Source: Parasalinivibrio latis (GTDB lineage: Bacteria > Pseudomonadota > Gammaproteobacteria > Enterobacterales > Vibrionaceae). Taken from it: a DNA stretch of 64,000 nt. The position numbers were made by a program, and so were the translations under genes. Where the stretch lies: NCBI RefSeq assembly GCF_036825535.1, contig NZ_CP098812.1, positions 372,001 through 436,000 of the forward strand, written 5' to 3'. Positions 16,734 through 25,500 of this stretch are shown here, piece after piece. Numbering within the stretch: position 1 is the stretch's first letter; each line of letters begins with the position of its first letter. The notes under the pieces are model-generated. The model was not told the DNA's origin, did no database searches, and saw only the letters and a program-made list of their open reading frames with translations.

Positions 16734-17144
16734 TTATCCTTCAATACTTATCGCAGGCAGCCAGTGAACATTGTCTGCACTGCCATCAAAAGAAACGATA
16801 TCAAACCGGAACTCGGTACTTTCACTGGGGTAGCCGTTTCGCATCAGCCAAAACATTGCTGCCCTTAGCATTCGTTGCCGCTTGGAATAGGTGACGGTTT
16901 CGGCTGCGTTGCCATAAGTTGCCTTCTTGCGGAAACGGACCTCAACAAAAACGATGCAGTTGTTATCCTGCATGACGAGGTCAATTTCACCGCCTTTGGC
17001 ATGGGCATTGTTATCACGAAAATTCAGGCCTTTCTTTTCAAGGAAAAGCCTGGCTTCATTTTCAAAGAGCTGTCCCTTCGCTTTCCTTGCTAACACGTTC
17101 CATTCCGTTGTCAGTAAACGTTGCCCAGTGGAGTTTACGGTCAA
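16734..17144 (-). CDS. yraN: YraN, UPF0102 nuclease-like protein
   Basis: 136 aa, UPF0102 family with an endonuclease-like core: GGEIDLVM and VFVEVRFRK supply the acidic and lysine residues of a PD-(D/E)xK-type fold. Function is not established. The ATG at 17144 would overlap lpoA by 83 bases with no clear ribosome site; a GTG near 17096 would overlap by about 35 bases and fits the shorter family length, so the true start may be there. Confidence 0.85.
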   Translation of the reverse strand: MTVNSTGQRLLTTEWNVLARKAKGQLFENEARLFLEKKGLNFRDNNAHAKGGEIDLVMQDNNCIVFVEVRFRKKATYGNAAETVTYSKRQRMLRAAMFWLMRNGYPSESTEFRFDIVSFDGSADNVHWLPAISIEG

Positions 17145-18930
17145 TCACACATTGCTCCCCGGCAGTCAGGTCCCCGGATTGGCCGGCAACGGAGAACCCT
17201 GGCAGAGAGCGAAGCTGGGGAAGTTCATAAAGCAATTGGTAGGCGTCCATTCCCAGTGCATAGAGCCGGCCAAGGCCGTTGCTCTGGTTAGGCCAAAGTG
17301 TACGGTATTCCGCCGATGCGCCTTCCTGAAGGTCGATAAGCAGGGGAACATCACTGAACTCGATACCACGCAGTTCACCGACCTCGCCCATACCTTGTGC
17401 TTTGTCATTACCGCGTGAACCAGTGTACAGCTTCGGCGGGATGGCATCCGGGTTGATGGTAACGTCGATAAACGGCTTGAGCAGACTGAGGTCGGTAGCA
17501 GTTGATGCCATGTAAACAGCATCAATATCGCGACGGCTGCGCTGTTCTGATTCCAGTTCTGTACCCAGTAAACGGTTCATTTGCTGGATGCGTGCCTGAC
17601 TGTCAGTAAGGCCGAAAATACGGTGAACATCCTGTTGCATGTTGCGGCGTTTGCCAAGGTACTGTACGTCGGCATCCCGGTTGGTCAGCCCTTTCCATTC
17701 CTCAGCAAAAGCGGTTGCTACCCGGCGGCCAAAGCTGTTGCTTGGCACCATTACCAGAGGGTAGAGCTTACCCTGACTGTAGATGTGGTCAGCTGCCTGC
17801 GTTGCTTCCTGTTCTGGAGAAAGTGTCAGGTAGCAGGTTTGGCTCATGGTTTCGTCGAGTTTGCCCGGGATGTTGAGGGCAAGCATAGGGATACTGTTAC
17901 CGAGCAGGTTTTGCAGCTGGGAGACATTTTCTTTCTGGAGCGGGCCGACAACAAAATCAATTTGGTTGTCGCGCAGGGTCTGGGCAATTTCAGCCATGCT
18001 CTTGCCGCTGGTGTCGATAACCTTTACTTCAGGCTTGGCTTCATGGGTCTTGTCGTCAAACAGTGCCTGCATAAAACCATTTCGGATAGCCTGTCCTTGG
18101 TTGGCAAACCTTTCACTCAATGGAAGCAACACTGCAACACGGGTTGGAACAGTGATTTCCAGCGCCTGTATGGCCTTGAGCTCTTCCGGCAAATAGAAGT
18201 TAGCCGGGTGGCCTGGGTTGGCTGTCAGCCAGTCGTCGATAGCCTGCTGCAGCTTGTCAGCCTGGGTGCCGTACTGTACCCGCAAGCCCATCAACTCTGC
18301 CCAGCCACGGGCTACCGGGTCTGAGGAAGACTGCAGGCTATGAAGCTGGGCTCCATTGAGTTTTGCCAGCGACAACCAGGTTTTATCAATGTTGTTGTGC
18401 CGGGCGACCGGATCCTGGATGAGACTGTCAGCCTGAGAGCGTTCAATTACCGCCTGAAGAGGGTTTTCCAACGTTTCGTTTAATTCGGCGCGCAACAGGT
18501 GGTAGCGAATAAGTTGTGAGTTTGGCAGGCGCCACCCGGTTTGGAAATTAAGGCCAGCAAGCGCAGCCTGTGGTTTCCCTTGCTGCTCCAGCAGGCTGGC
18601 TCGGTTAAGCTGCCATTCTGCTGACTGGGAGGGAGACATTGCCATACTGCTTAGGCGGAAGCTCAATACGTCAGCCTGATCAAGCTGACCCTCATTGAGC
18701 AGGGCTTTGAAGGCCAGCAGGTACCAATCAATTTTCTCGCTGCCGGCGGTGGTTTCTGCGCGGGCGAGATAATAGGTGGAACTTTGCGTAGCGGGTGCAG
18801 TGATATCGTAACTCACAGCCTGATCAACTGGGGCTGTGGTCGTACAGGCAGCAAGTGCAACAGCTAAGGCTACAGGGGCCAGCAGTCGTGTTACACTCTT
18901 GCGATTCCGGACAATTCTATGCATGAACAT
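17062..18930 (-). CDS. lpoA: LpoA, outer-membrane activator of PBP1a
   Basis: 622 aa outer-membrane lipoprotein that reaches through the periplasm to activate the peptidoglycan synthase PBP1a. Signal peptide with lipobox LAAC (Cys29 from the first ATG), an N-terminal helical TPR-like domain (about 45-260) and a C-terminal domain with the periplasmic-binding-protein fold (about 270-600). Starts at 18930 or 18924 are both possible. First gene of the leftward operon; divergent from rsmI with only about 55 bases between starts. Confidence 0.95.
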   Translation of the reverse strand: MFMHRIVRNRKSVTRLLAPVALAVALAACTTTAPVDQAVSYDITAPATQSSTYYLARAETTAGSEKIDWYLLAFKALLNEGQLDQADVLSFRLSSMAMSPSQSAEWQLNRASLLEQQGKPQAALAGLNFQTGWRLPNSQLIRYHLLRAELNETLENPLQAVIERSQADSLIQDPVARHNNIDKTWLSLAKLNGAQLHSLQSSSDPVARGWAELMGLRVQYGTQADKLQQAIDDWLTANPGHPANFYLPEELKAIQALEITVPTRVAVLLPLSERFANQGQAIRNGFMQALFDDKTHEAKPEVKVIDTSGKSMAEIAQTLRDNQIDFVVGPLQKENVSQLQNLLGNSIPMLALNIPGKLDETMSQTCYLTLSPEQEATQAADHIYSQGKLYPLVMVPSNSFGRRVATAFAEEWKGLTNRDADVQYLGKRRNMQQDVHRIFGLTDSQARIQQMNRLLGTELESEQRSRRDIDAVYMASTATDLSLLKPFIDVTINPDAIPPKLYTGSRGNDKAQGMGEVGELRGIEFSDVPLLIDLQEGASAEYRTLWPNQSNGLGRLYALGMDAYQLLYELPQLRSLPGFSVAGQSGDLTAGEQCVIDRKLHWATFTDNGMERVSKESEGTAL

Positions 18931-18984
18931 TTTTCAACCATGACAAGTTGTCCCTATATTAAACATCGAATGGGTGCGAAACAA

Positions 18985-19857
18985 ATGACGGATGCAAATC
19001 CTCTTCATACTGAAGCCTCTACGCTCTACATTGTCCCTACACCAATCGGTAATCTGGGCGACATCACCCAGCGTGCACTGGACGTGTTGCAGTCGGCTGA
19101 TCTTATTGCGGCAGAAGACACCCGCCATACCGCGCGCCTGCTTTCCCACTTTGGCATTAAGACCCCGGCCTTCGCCCTCCATGACCATAATGAGCAGCAA
19201 AAAGCTGATGTACTGGTAAGCAAGCTCCAGGAAGGGAAAACCATCGCCCTGGTGTCAGATGCTGGTACACCGCTTATCAGTGACCCTGGTTATCACCTGG
19301 TGTCCCGTTGCCGCGGCGCGGGGGTCAATGTCGTCCCTCTCCCGGGCCCATGTGCGGTAATCACTGCGTTGAGCGCTTCAGGCCTGCCTTCCGACCGCTT
19401 CAGCTTTGAAGGTTTCCTGCCACCAAAAAGCAAGGGGCGTCGTGACAAGTTTGCTGAGATTGCTGAGGATGAGCGCACCCTGATTTTTTATGAATCAACG
19501 CACCGTATCCATGATGCACTGGAAGACATGGTTGCCGTACTTGGCCCGGACAGGCAGGTGGTACTGGCCCGTGAGCTGACTAAAACCTATGAAACCATTC
19601 ATGGCGCGCCGTTGGCTGAGCTTATTGAATGGCTGAAACAGGACAGCAACCGCACCAAAGGTGAGATGGTTTTACTGGTAGCGGGTCACCGTCCTGAAAA
19701 AGATGCTTTGCCAACAGAAGCCTGCAAAGCCCTTGGTTTACTGGCCAACGAGCTGCCACTAAAAAAGGCAGCGGCTATCGTTGCAGAACTCTATCCGGTT
19801 AAAAAGAACGCACTTTATAAATGGGGACTCGATAATCTTTCCTCTGCTGAAAGTTAA
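18985..19857 (+). CDS. rsmI: RsmI, 16S rRNA 2'-O-methyltransferase
   Basis: 290 aa SAM-dependent enzyme that 2'-O-methylates C1402 of 16S rRNA. The tetrapyrrole-methylase fold is shown by VPTPIGNLGDIT near the start, EDTRHTARLL, and DAGTPLISDPG. The frame opens upstream at 18919, but the ATG at 18985 gives the family's short N-terminus (13 residues before LYIVPTPIG). rnpB follows directly, so the terminator after rnpB may serve both. Confidence 0.95.
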   Translation: MTDANPLHTEASTLYIVPTPIGNLGDITQRALDVLQSADLIAAEDTRHTARLLSHFGIKTPAFALHDHNEQQKADVLVSKLQEGKTIALVSDAGTPLISDPGYHLVSRCRGAGVNVVPLPGPCAVITALSASGLPSDRFSFEGFLPPKSKGRRDKFAEIAEDERTLIFYESTHRIHDALEDMVAVLGPDRQVVLARELTKTYETIHGAPLAELIEWLKQDSNRTKGEMVLLVAGHRPEKDALPTEACKALGLLANELPLKKAAAIVAELYPVKKNALYKWGLDNLSSAES

Positions 19858-19883
19858 GGGTAGCGGGCGACTGCGCTTTTCTA

Positions 19884-19889
19884 TATAAT
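19884..19889 (+). promoter_or_regulatory. -10 element of the rnpB promoter
   Basis: A perfect TATAAT ten bases before the RNA start, followed by a GC-rich CCGCCGCC discriminator. No good -35 hexamer is seen at the usual distance. Confidence 0.6.
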
Positions 19890-19898
19890 CCGCCGCCT

Positions 19899-20278
<380 letters not shown>

Positions 20279-20288
20279 TATATATGAC

Positions 20289-20320
20289 AAAGGCGAGCAT
20301 TGGCTCGCCTTTGTTGTTTT
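20289..20320 (+). terminator. Terminator after rnpB
   Basis: A ten-base-pair stem, AAAGGCGAGC with GCTCGCCTTT, around ATTG, followed by TGTTGTTTT. Confidence 0.88.
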
Positions 20321-20421
20321 CAGGGTATGCCTGAAAAAATCCCGGCCACGGCTTAAGGAATAACACCTTGTTTATTGGGTGGTTATTTTCTTATGTGACA
20401 GAGCTCACTGTGGCATTCAGC

Positions 20422-20451
20422 TTGACATCTATTTTACGCCCTACTTACACT
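20422..20451 (+). promoter_or_regulatory. Promoter of the mraZ/dcw cluster
   Basis: A perfect TTGACA (20422-20427), 18 bases, then TACACT (20446-20451). It lies just upstream of the MraZ repeats, as in other gammaproteobacteria. Confidence 0.75.
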
Positions 20452-20457
20452 TTCCAG

Positions 20458-20492
20458 TGGGGAATTGTGGGTAAAAGTGGTGTTTATTGGAT
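20458..20492 (+). promoter_or_regulatory. MraZ operator: four TGGNN repeats
   Basis: TGGGG, TGGGT, TGGTG and TGGAT begin at 20458, 20468, 20478 and 20488, exactly ten bases apart. MraZ is known to bind TGGGN repeats separated by five bases near its own promoter. The first two repeats are exact and the last two degenerate. The block sits immediately downstream of the -10, so bound MraZ would repress the cluster. Confidence 0.82.
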
Positions 20493-20510
20493 CAATGGAA
20501 TGGCTGAATG

Positions 20511-20969
20511 ATGTTCAGGGGCGCGAGCGCACTGTCGCTCGACAGTAAAGGAAGACTGGCGTTACCAAAGCGTTACCGCCCAGTCATTGATGAAGAATGC
20601 GGTGGTGCCATGGTGTGCACGATCGACCATCATCTTCCCTGCCTGTTGCTTTACCCGTTGCCGGAGTGGGAGCGCATAGAGGCCAAACTGGCTAGGTTGA
20701 GTACACTCAACCCGAATGAGCGCCGGCTGCAGCGGCTTCTGTTGGGACACGCTGCTGAATGCGAGCTTGACAGCCAGGGCCGGCTTCTCCTTGCCCCGAC
20801 TTTACGCCAATATGCCAATTTATCTTCCCGGGTGATGCTGGTTGGCCAGCTCAATAAATTTGAAATCTGGGATGAGGCCTGCTGGCAACAACAAATCGAA
20901 CAAGACAAGCAACAGCCCCTGGAAAGCACTGGCGAGTTGTCAGAACGCTTAAACGGCCTGTCGCTTTAG
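20511..20969 (+). CDS. mraZ: MraZ, repressor of the division/cell-wall cluster
   Basis: 152 aa with two SpoVT-AbrB-like halves, each carrying the DSKGRL/DSQGRL motif (about residues 11-16 and 85-95). MraZ forms a ring that binds repeats at the dcw promoter. An ATG at 20508 is also possible, but the family starts MFRG, matching the second ATG. rsmH starts 11 bases downstream. Confidence 0.96.
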   Translation: MFRGASALSLDSKGRLALPKRYRPVIDEECGGAMVCTIDHHLPCLLLYPLPEWERIEAKLARLSTLNPNERRLQRLLLGHAAECELDSQGRLLLAPTLRQYANLSSRVMLVGQLNKFEIWDEACWQQQIEQDKQQPLESTGELSERLNGLSL

Positions 20970-20980
20970 GTTAATTGCAT

Positions 20981-21955
20981 ATGTCAGATACTACGCCAGA
21001 AACAAGCACTAACACTTTTTCCCATGTTTCTGTCCTGCTTAAAGAGTCTGTTGACGCGCTGGCGATCAAGCCCGACGGTATTTATGTCGACTGTACTTTT
21101 GGCCGCGGCGGCCACAGCCGGGAAGTGCTTTCCCGCCTGGGTCCTGACGGCCGTCTCTACGCGATTGACCGCGACCCTCAGGCGATTGAAGCGTCCAAAT
21201 CGATTGAAGATCCCCGTTTCAGTATTATCCATGGCCCGTTTTCTGGCCTGGCTTCCTATATGGAAGAGCGTGGCCTGACTGGCAAAATTGACGGAGTGTT
21301 GGCTGACCTGGGTGTATCCTCACCCCAGCTTGACGACCCAGAGCGTGGGTTCAGCTTCCTGCGTGACGGTCCTCTGGATATGCGCATGGACCCAACATCG
21401 GGACAGTCTGCTGCGGACTGGCTGGCGGAAGCGGATGCGAGTGACATCGCCGTTGTACTGAAAGACTATGGCGAAGAGCGTTTTGCCAAGCGCATTGCCC
21501 GGGCCATTGTGGCGCACCGTGAAGATGAGGAAAAAGAGCCTCTGACCCGTACCGGTCAGCTTGCCAACCTCATTGCTAACGCATCGCCAATCCGTGAGAA
21601 GAAAAAACACCCGGCGACGCGCAGCTTCCAGGCGATCCGTATTTTTGTAAACCGCGAACTTGATGAAATTGAAAAGGCGTTGGAAGGGGCACTTGACGTG
21701 CTGACACCCGGAGGCCGCCTGTCAGTTATCAGCTTCCATTCGCTGGAAGATCGTCTGGTTAAGCGCTTTATCCGCAAACAGAGCAAGGGGCCGGATGTAC
21801 CGCGCGGTGTACCGCTGACAGAAGACCAGATACGCGCCCTTGGCAGTGCATCAATGAAGCCGGTTGGCAAGGCACTCAAGCCTTCTGATCTGGAAGTGGA
21901 TGACAACACCCGCTCCCGCAGTTCCGTGCTGCGCGTGGCGGAGAAACTGGGGTAA
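20981..21955 (+). CDS. rsmH: RsmH (MraW), 16S rRNA m4C1402 methyltransferase
   Basis: 324 aa SAM-dependent methyltransferase acting on N4 of C1402 of 16S rRNA, the same nucleotide that RsmI modifies. The SAM site VDCTFGRGGHSREVL lies at residues 36-50. A TTG two codons upstream (20975) also opens the frame, but the ATG at 20981 has the better spacing to AGG. ftsL follows after six bases. Confidence 0.97.
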   Translation: MSDTTPETSTNTFSHVSVLLKESVDALAIKPDGIYVDCTFGRGGHSREVLSRLGPDGRLYAIDRDPQAIEASKSIEDPRFSIIHGPFSGLASYMEERGLTGKIDGVLADLGVSSPQLDDPERGFSFLRDGPLDMRMDPTSGQSAADWLAEADASDIAVVLKDYGEERFAKRIARAIVAHREDEEKEPLTRTGQLANLIANASPIREKKKHPATRSFQAIRIFVNRELDEIEKALEGALDVLTPGGRLSVISFHSLEDRLVKRFIRKQSKGPDVPRGVPLTEDQIRALGSASMKPVGKALKPSDLEVDDNTRSRSSVLRVAEKLG

Positions 21956-21961
21956 GCACTG

Positions 21962-22273
21962 ATGAAGCGCCACCCGAGCCTGCCCAGACAAATAGGACAT
22001 GACCTGCGAACAGTGGGTCTCATTCCGTTGATTCTGTTGGTGTTGGTGCTGGTCAGTGCGCTTTCGGTGGTATACACCACCCAGCTCAGCCGTCAGTTGG
22101 TGTCACGTCAGGACCAACTCTTGATGGAAAAGGACAATCTGGATATTGAGTGGCGTAACCTCATTTTGGAGGAAACGGCACTCTCGGAGCACAGCCGGGT
22201 CGAGTCGATGGCAATAAAGCGCGGGCTTATCCGGCCGGGTGCCAAAGATGAAGTGATAGTGAGCTTAAAGTGA
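21962..22273 (+). CDS. ftsL: FtsL, cell division protein
   Basis: 103 aa bitopic membrane protein: short cytoplasmic tail, one transmembrane helix (about residues 17-39) and a periplasmic coiled coil (about 41-80). With FtsB and FtsQ it relays the activation signal to FtsWI. The TGA overlaps the ftsI GTG. FtsL proteins are poorly conserved; position and layout carry the call. Confidence 0.93.
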   Translation: MKRHPSLPRQIGHDLRTVGLIPLILLVLVLVSALSVVYTTQLSRQLVSRQDQLLMEKDNLDIEWRNLILEETALSEHSRVESMAIKRGLIRPGAKDEVIVSLK

Positions 22274-24009
22274 AACAGCCAAAAGGCACACCAAACCGGA
22301 AAAAACCAAAAGCGCCACCAGCGTTCATTAAGTGGCGCTTTGGTGTTATTTGCTTTTTCATCGGTCTGGCACTTGTCGCTCTGATTGCACGTGCTGCCTA
22401 TATCCAGGTTGTCGAACCGGACAACCTTGTCTATCAGGGGGACCTTCGCTCCCTTCGGGTTAAGGCCTTGCCGTCTTCCCGTGGCATTATCTCCGACCGT
22501 AACAATGAACCGCTGGCTGTCAGTGTCCCTGTGCAGGCGGTTTATGCAGACCCTGTCCGTATTTTCAAAGAAGATGGCCTCAAAGAGCTTAACCGCTGGT
22601 ATGCGCTGGCAGATGTCTTGGGCATCCCGCGCCAGGAACTGATCTCCCGCCTTGAATCCAATAAAAAGCGCCGTTTTATTTACCTGCAGCGCCAGGTCGG
22701 GGCGACAGTTTCCAACTACATCGAAAAGCTCAAACTGCCGGGTATTGGCCTGAAAGACGAATCCCGCCGTTTTTACCCGGCAGGTGAGGTAAGTGCCCAC
22801 TTGGTTGGCGTAACTGGTATCGACGGGCACGGCCTTGAAGGGGTTGAGCGCAGCTATGATGGCTGGCTGACCGGTGAACCGGGCCGCCGGACAGTGCGCA
22901 AAGACCGATATGGCCGGGTGGTGGAAACCATTTCCCAGGAAGCGCGAGAGCCGGGCAAGCCCCTTGACCTCAGTATTGACCAGCGCCTGCAGGCTATCGC
23001 TTATCGCTCTATCAAGCAGGCGGTTGCTGACTACCGGGCTACATCCGGCACCCTGGTGATGGTGGATGTCAAAACCGGCGAAGTGCTGGCAATGGTCAAC
23101 GCACCGTCGTACAACCCAAATAACCGCAGCGATCTCAAAAGCTTCAAGATGCGAAACCGGGCAGTGACGGACGTGTTTGAACCGGGTTCAACTATCAAGC
23201 CATTCGTGGTGCTTGCCGCGCTGGAAAACCATGTGGCAGACGAGCACACCGTTATCGACACCGGCAACGGCATCTTCCGTATAGGCGGCGCCAAAGTGCG
23301 GGATGTCTCCAAGGTCGGCAAGGCTGACCTTCGCAAGATCCTGCAAAAATCCAGTAACATCGGTGTGAGTAAGCTCTCCCTCGCCATGCCGGTGGATGCG
23401 CTGCTTGGCCTCTACGGCAGCTTTGGGCTGGGTGAATACACCGGGGTCAGCCTGATTGGCGAGTCTGCCGGACATTTCCCGACCCGTACCCGCTGGTCTG
23501 ATTTTGAGCGAGCCACATTAGCCTTCGGCTATGGCATCTCAGTCACACCGGCACAGCTCGCACGCGCCTACGCTGCGCTGGGGGCCTACGGGGTAAGCCG
23601 TCCGCTGTCGATCCTCAAGACGGATCAAGTGGTTCCGGGCAAACAGGTTGTATCGCAGGAAAATGCGATGAAAGTGGTCAAGATGCTTGAAGCTGTTACC
23701 CAGAAAGGGGGCAGTGCGACCCGGGCTGCGGTAGATGGTTACCGCATCGGGGCGAAAACCGGTACAGCCAAGGTGGCAGTGGCCGGTGGCTACAGTGACG
23801 AATATATTGCCTTTACCGCTGGTATTGCGCCGATCAGTGATCCGCGTATCGCCATGGTGGTGGTTATCAATGAACCTCAGGGTGACAAATACTACGGCGG
23901 TGTAGTGGCAGCGCCGGTGTTCTCTGAGGTGATGAAAAGTGCTTTGCGGATACTCAACATCGCACCGGATGCATATACGTCAGACATGATGCATGTCGCC
24001 AAGAAATAA
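22270..24009 (+). CDS. ftsI: FtsI (PBP3), septal peptidoglycan transpeptidase
   Basis: 579 aa. One membrane helix (about residues 24-42), a non-catalytic pedestal domain, and a transpeptidase domain with the three penicillin-binding motifs: STIK with Ser307 (the acylated serine), SSN at 361-363 and KTG at 496-498. It cross-links septal peptidoglycan together with FtsW. Starts at GTG 22270 overlapping the ftsL stop. Confidence 0.98.
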   Translation: MKQPKGTPNRKKPKAPPAFIKWRFGVICFFIGLALVALIARAAYIQVVEPDNLVYQGDLRSLRVKALPSSRGIISDRNNEPLAVSVPVQAVYADPVRIFKEDGLKELNRWYALADVLGIPRQELISRLESNKKRRFIYLQRQVGATVSNYIEKLKLPGIGLKDESRRFYPAGEVSAHLVGVTGIDGHGLEGVERSYDGWLTGEPGRRTVRKDRYGRVVETISQEAREPGKPLDLSIDQRLQAIAYRSIKQAVADYRATSGTLVMVDVKTGEVLAMVNAPSYNPNNRSDLKSFKMRNRAVTDVFEPGSTIKPFVVLAALENHVADEHTVIDTGNGIFRIGGAKVRDVSKVGKADLRKILQKSSNIGVSKLSLAMPVDALLGLYGSFGLGEYTGVSLIGESAGHFPTRTRWSDFERATLAFGYGISVTPAQLARAYAALGAYGVSRPLSILKTDQVVPGKQVVSQENAMKVVKMLEAVTQKGGSATRAAVDGYRIGAKTGTAKVAVAGGYSDEYIAFTAGIAPISDPRIAMVVVINEPQGDKYYGGVVAAPVFSEVMKSALRILNIAPDAYTSDMMHVAKK

Positions 24010-24018
24010 GGCTTTTGA

Positions 24019-25500
24019 ATGCCGAGATACGCATTACAACAATTAATTGCACCCTGGACAGACTGCCAGGTTGATGCAGAGATTACCGGAATGGTCCTGG
24101 ATAACCGGAAGGTTCGTCCCGGTGATCTTTTTGTGGCTGTCAAAGGCCACCAGGTTGATGCCCGACGATTTATTCCTGATGCAGTAGCAAGCGGTTGTGC
24201 CGCTGTGCTGGCTACATCAGATGAGCAAAAGCCCCACGGCAGTTGCGACGACGTATCCGGTGTACCTGTTGTGTATATTGATGGATTAGGGCAGAAGCTT
24301 TCTGCCATCGCTAACCGTTTCTTTGCCAAGCCGGCAGAAGGGATGACCCTGGTAGGGGTCACCGGCACCAACGGTAAAACAACCATTTCCCAGCTGGCTG
24401 CCCAGTGGGCAGAACTGGCAGGTGAGTGCTCGGCCGTAATGGGCACTACGGGCAATGGCTTGTTGGGTGAATTGAAGCCTGCTCTCAATACCACCGGCAG
24501 CGCCCTGGAGATTGTTGAGACGCTTGCAGAAGTTAAAGCACAGGGTGCGTCCTTTATCGCGATGGAAGTCTCTTCCCACGGTCTGGTTCAGGGCCGGGTA
24601 GCGGATCTGTCTTTCGACGCAGGAATCTTTACCAACCTAAGCCGCGATCACCTTGATTACCATGGCACCATGGAAGCTTACGGTGATGCCAAGCAACTGC
24701 TGTTCACTTCCCACGGATGCCGGCACGCGATCATTAACGCTGATGACAGTGTTGGCTCCGCCTGGCTGTCTGCGATGCCAGAAGCCATTGCGGTTTCCAT
24801 GGCTGGTGAACCAGCCCACCCCGGCAGCAAGCTTTGGCTGACAAGCTGTGAATACACGGCGAAAGGCGTATCTGTTGAATTTGATTCATCCTGGGGCAAA
24901 GGCGCGTTCACTGCACCGCTTATCGGTGAGTTCAACGTTTCCAACCTGCTGCTGTCCCTGGCAACGCTGCTTTCCCTCGGGTATTCGATGGAAGTACTGC
25001 TCGCAGCGGCTTCTGGCCTTCACCCGGTAATCGGCCGGATGGAAGTTTTTCAGGCGTCTGACAAACCTATGGTGGTTGTCGACTATGCTCACACCCCTGA
25101 TGCCCTTGAGAAAGCCCTGCACGCAAGCCGACGCCATTGTGATGGCGAACTATGGTGCCTGTTTGGTTGCGGCGGTGACCGTGATACCGGCAAGCGCCCT
25201 ATGATGGCTGCGATTGCTGAGAAGCTGGCTGACAGGCCAGTCCTGACAGATGACAACCCGCGCAGTGAAGACCCGGCACTAATCGTTGCAGATATGGTGG
25301 CAGGTCTGGCAAAGCCTGATGATGCGGTGGTTATCCATGACCGCGCAGCGGCATGCCGTTTTGCTATTGAAAATGGTAAAGCGGGTGATGTGATTCTGGT
25401 CGCCGGTAAAGGGCATGAAGATTACCAGGTACTGGCAAGCGGTACCGTCCATTATTCAGACCGGGAAACCGTTCAGCAGTTGCTTGGAGGTCAGGCATGA
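24019..25500 (+). CDS. murE: MurE, meso-diaminopimelate-adding ligase
   Basis: 493 aa cytoplasmic ligase that adds meso-diaminopimelate to UDP-MurNAc-L-Ala-D-Glu. The ATP loop GTNGKTT is at residues 116-122, and DNPR at 412-415 is the signature that selects meso-DAP rather than lysine, so the cell wall is of the Gram-negative A1-gamma type. The ATG is nine bases after the ftsI stop, and murF overlaps its end by four bases. Confidence 0.98.
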   Translation: MPRYALQQLIAPWTDCQVDAEITGMVLDNRKVRPGDLFVAVKGHQVDARRFIPDAVASGCAAVLATSDEQKPHGSCDDVSGVPVVYIDGLGQKLSAIANRFFAKPAEGMTLVGVTGTNGKTTISQLAAQWAELAGECSAVMGTTGNGLLGELKPALNTTGSALEIVETLAEVKAQGASFIAMEVSSHGLVQGRVADLSFDAGIFTNLSRDHLDYHGTMEAYGDAKQLLFTSHGCRHAIINADDSVGSAWLSAMPEAIAVSMAGEPAHPGSKLWLTSCEYTAKGVSVEFDSSWGKGAFTAPLIGEFNVSNLLLSLATLLSLGYSMEVLLAAASGLHPVIGRMEVFQASDKPMVVVDYAHTPDALEKALHASRRHCDGELWCLFGCGGDRDTGKRPMMAAIAEKLADRPVLTDDNPRSEDPALIVADMVAGLAKPDDAVVIHDRAAACRFAIENGKAGDVILVAGKGHEDYQVLASGTVHYSDRETVQQLLGGQA

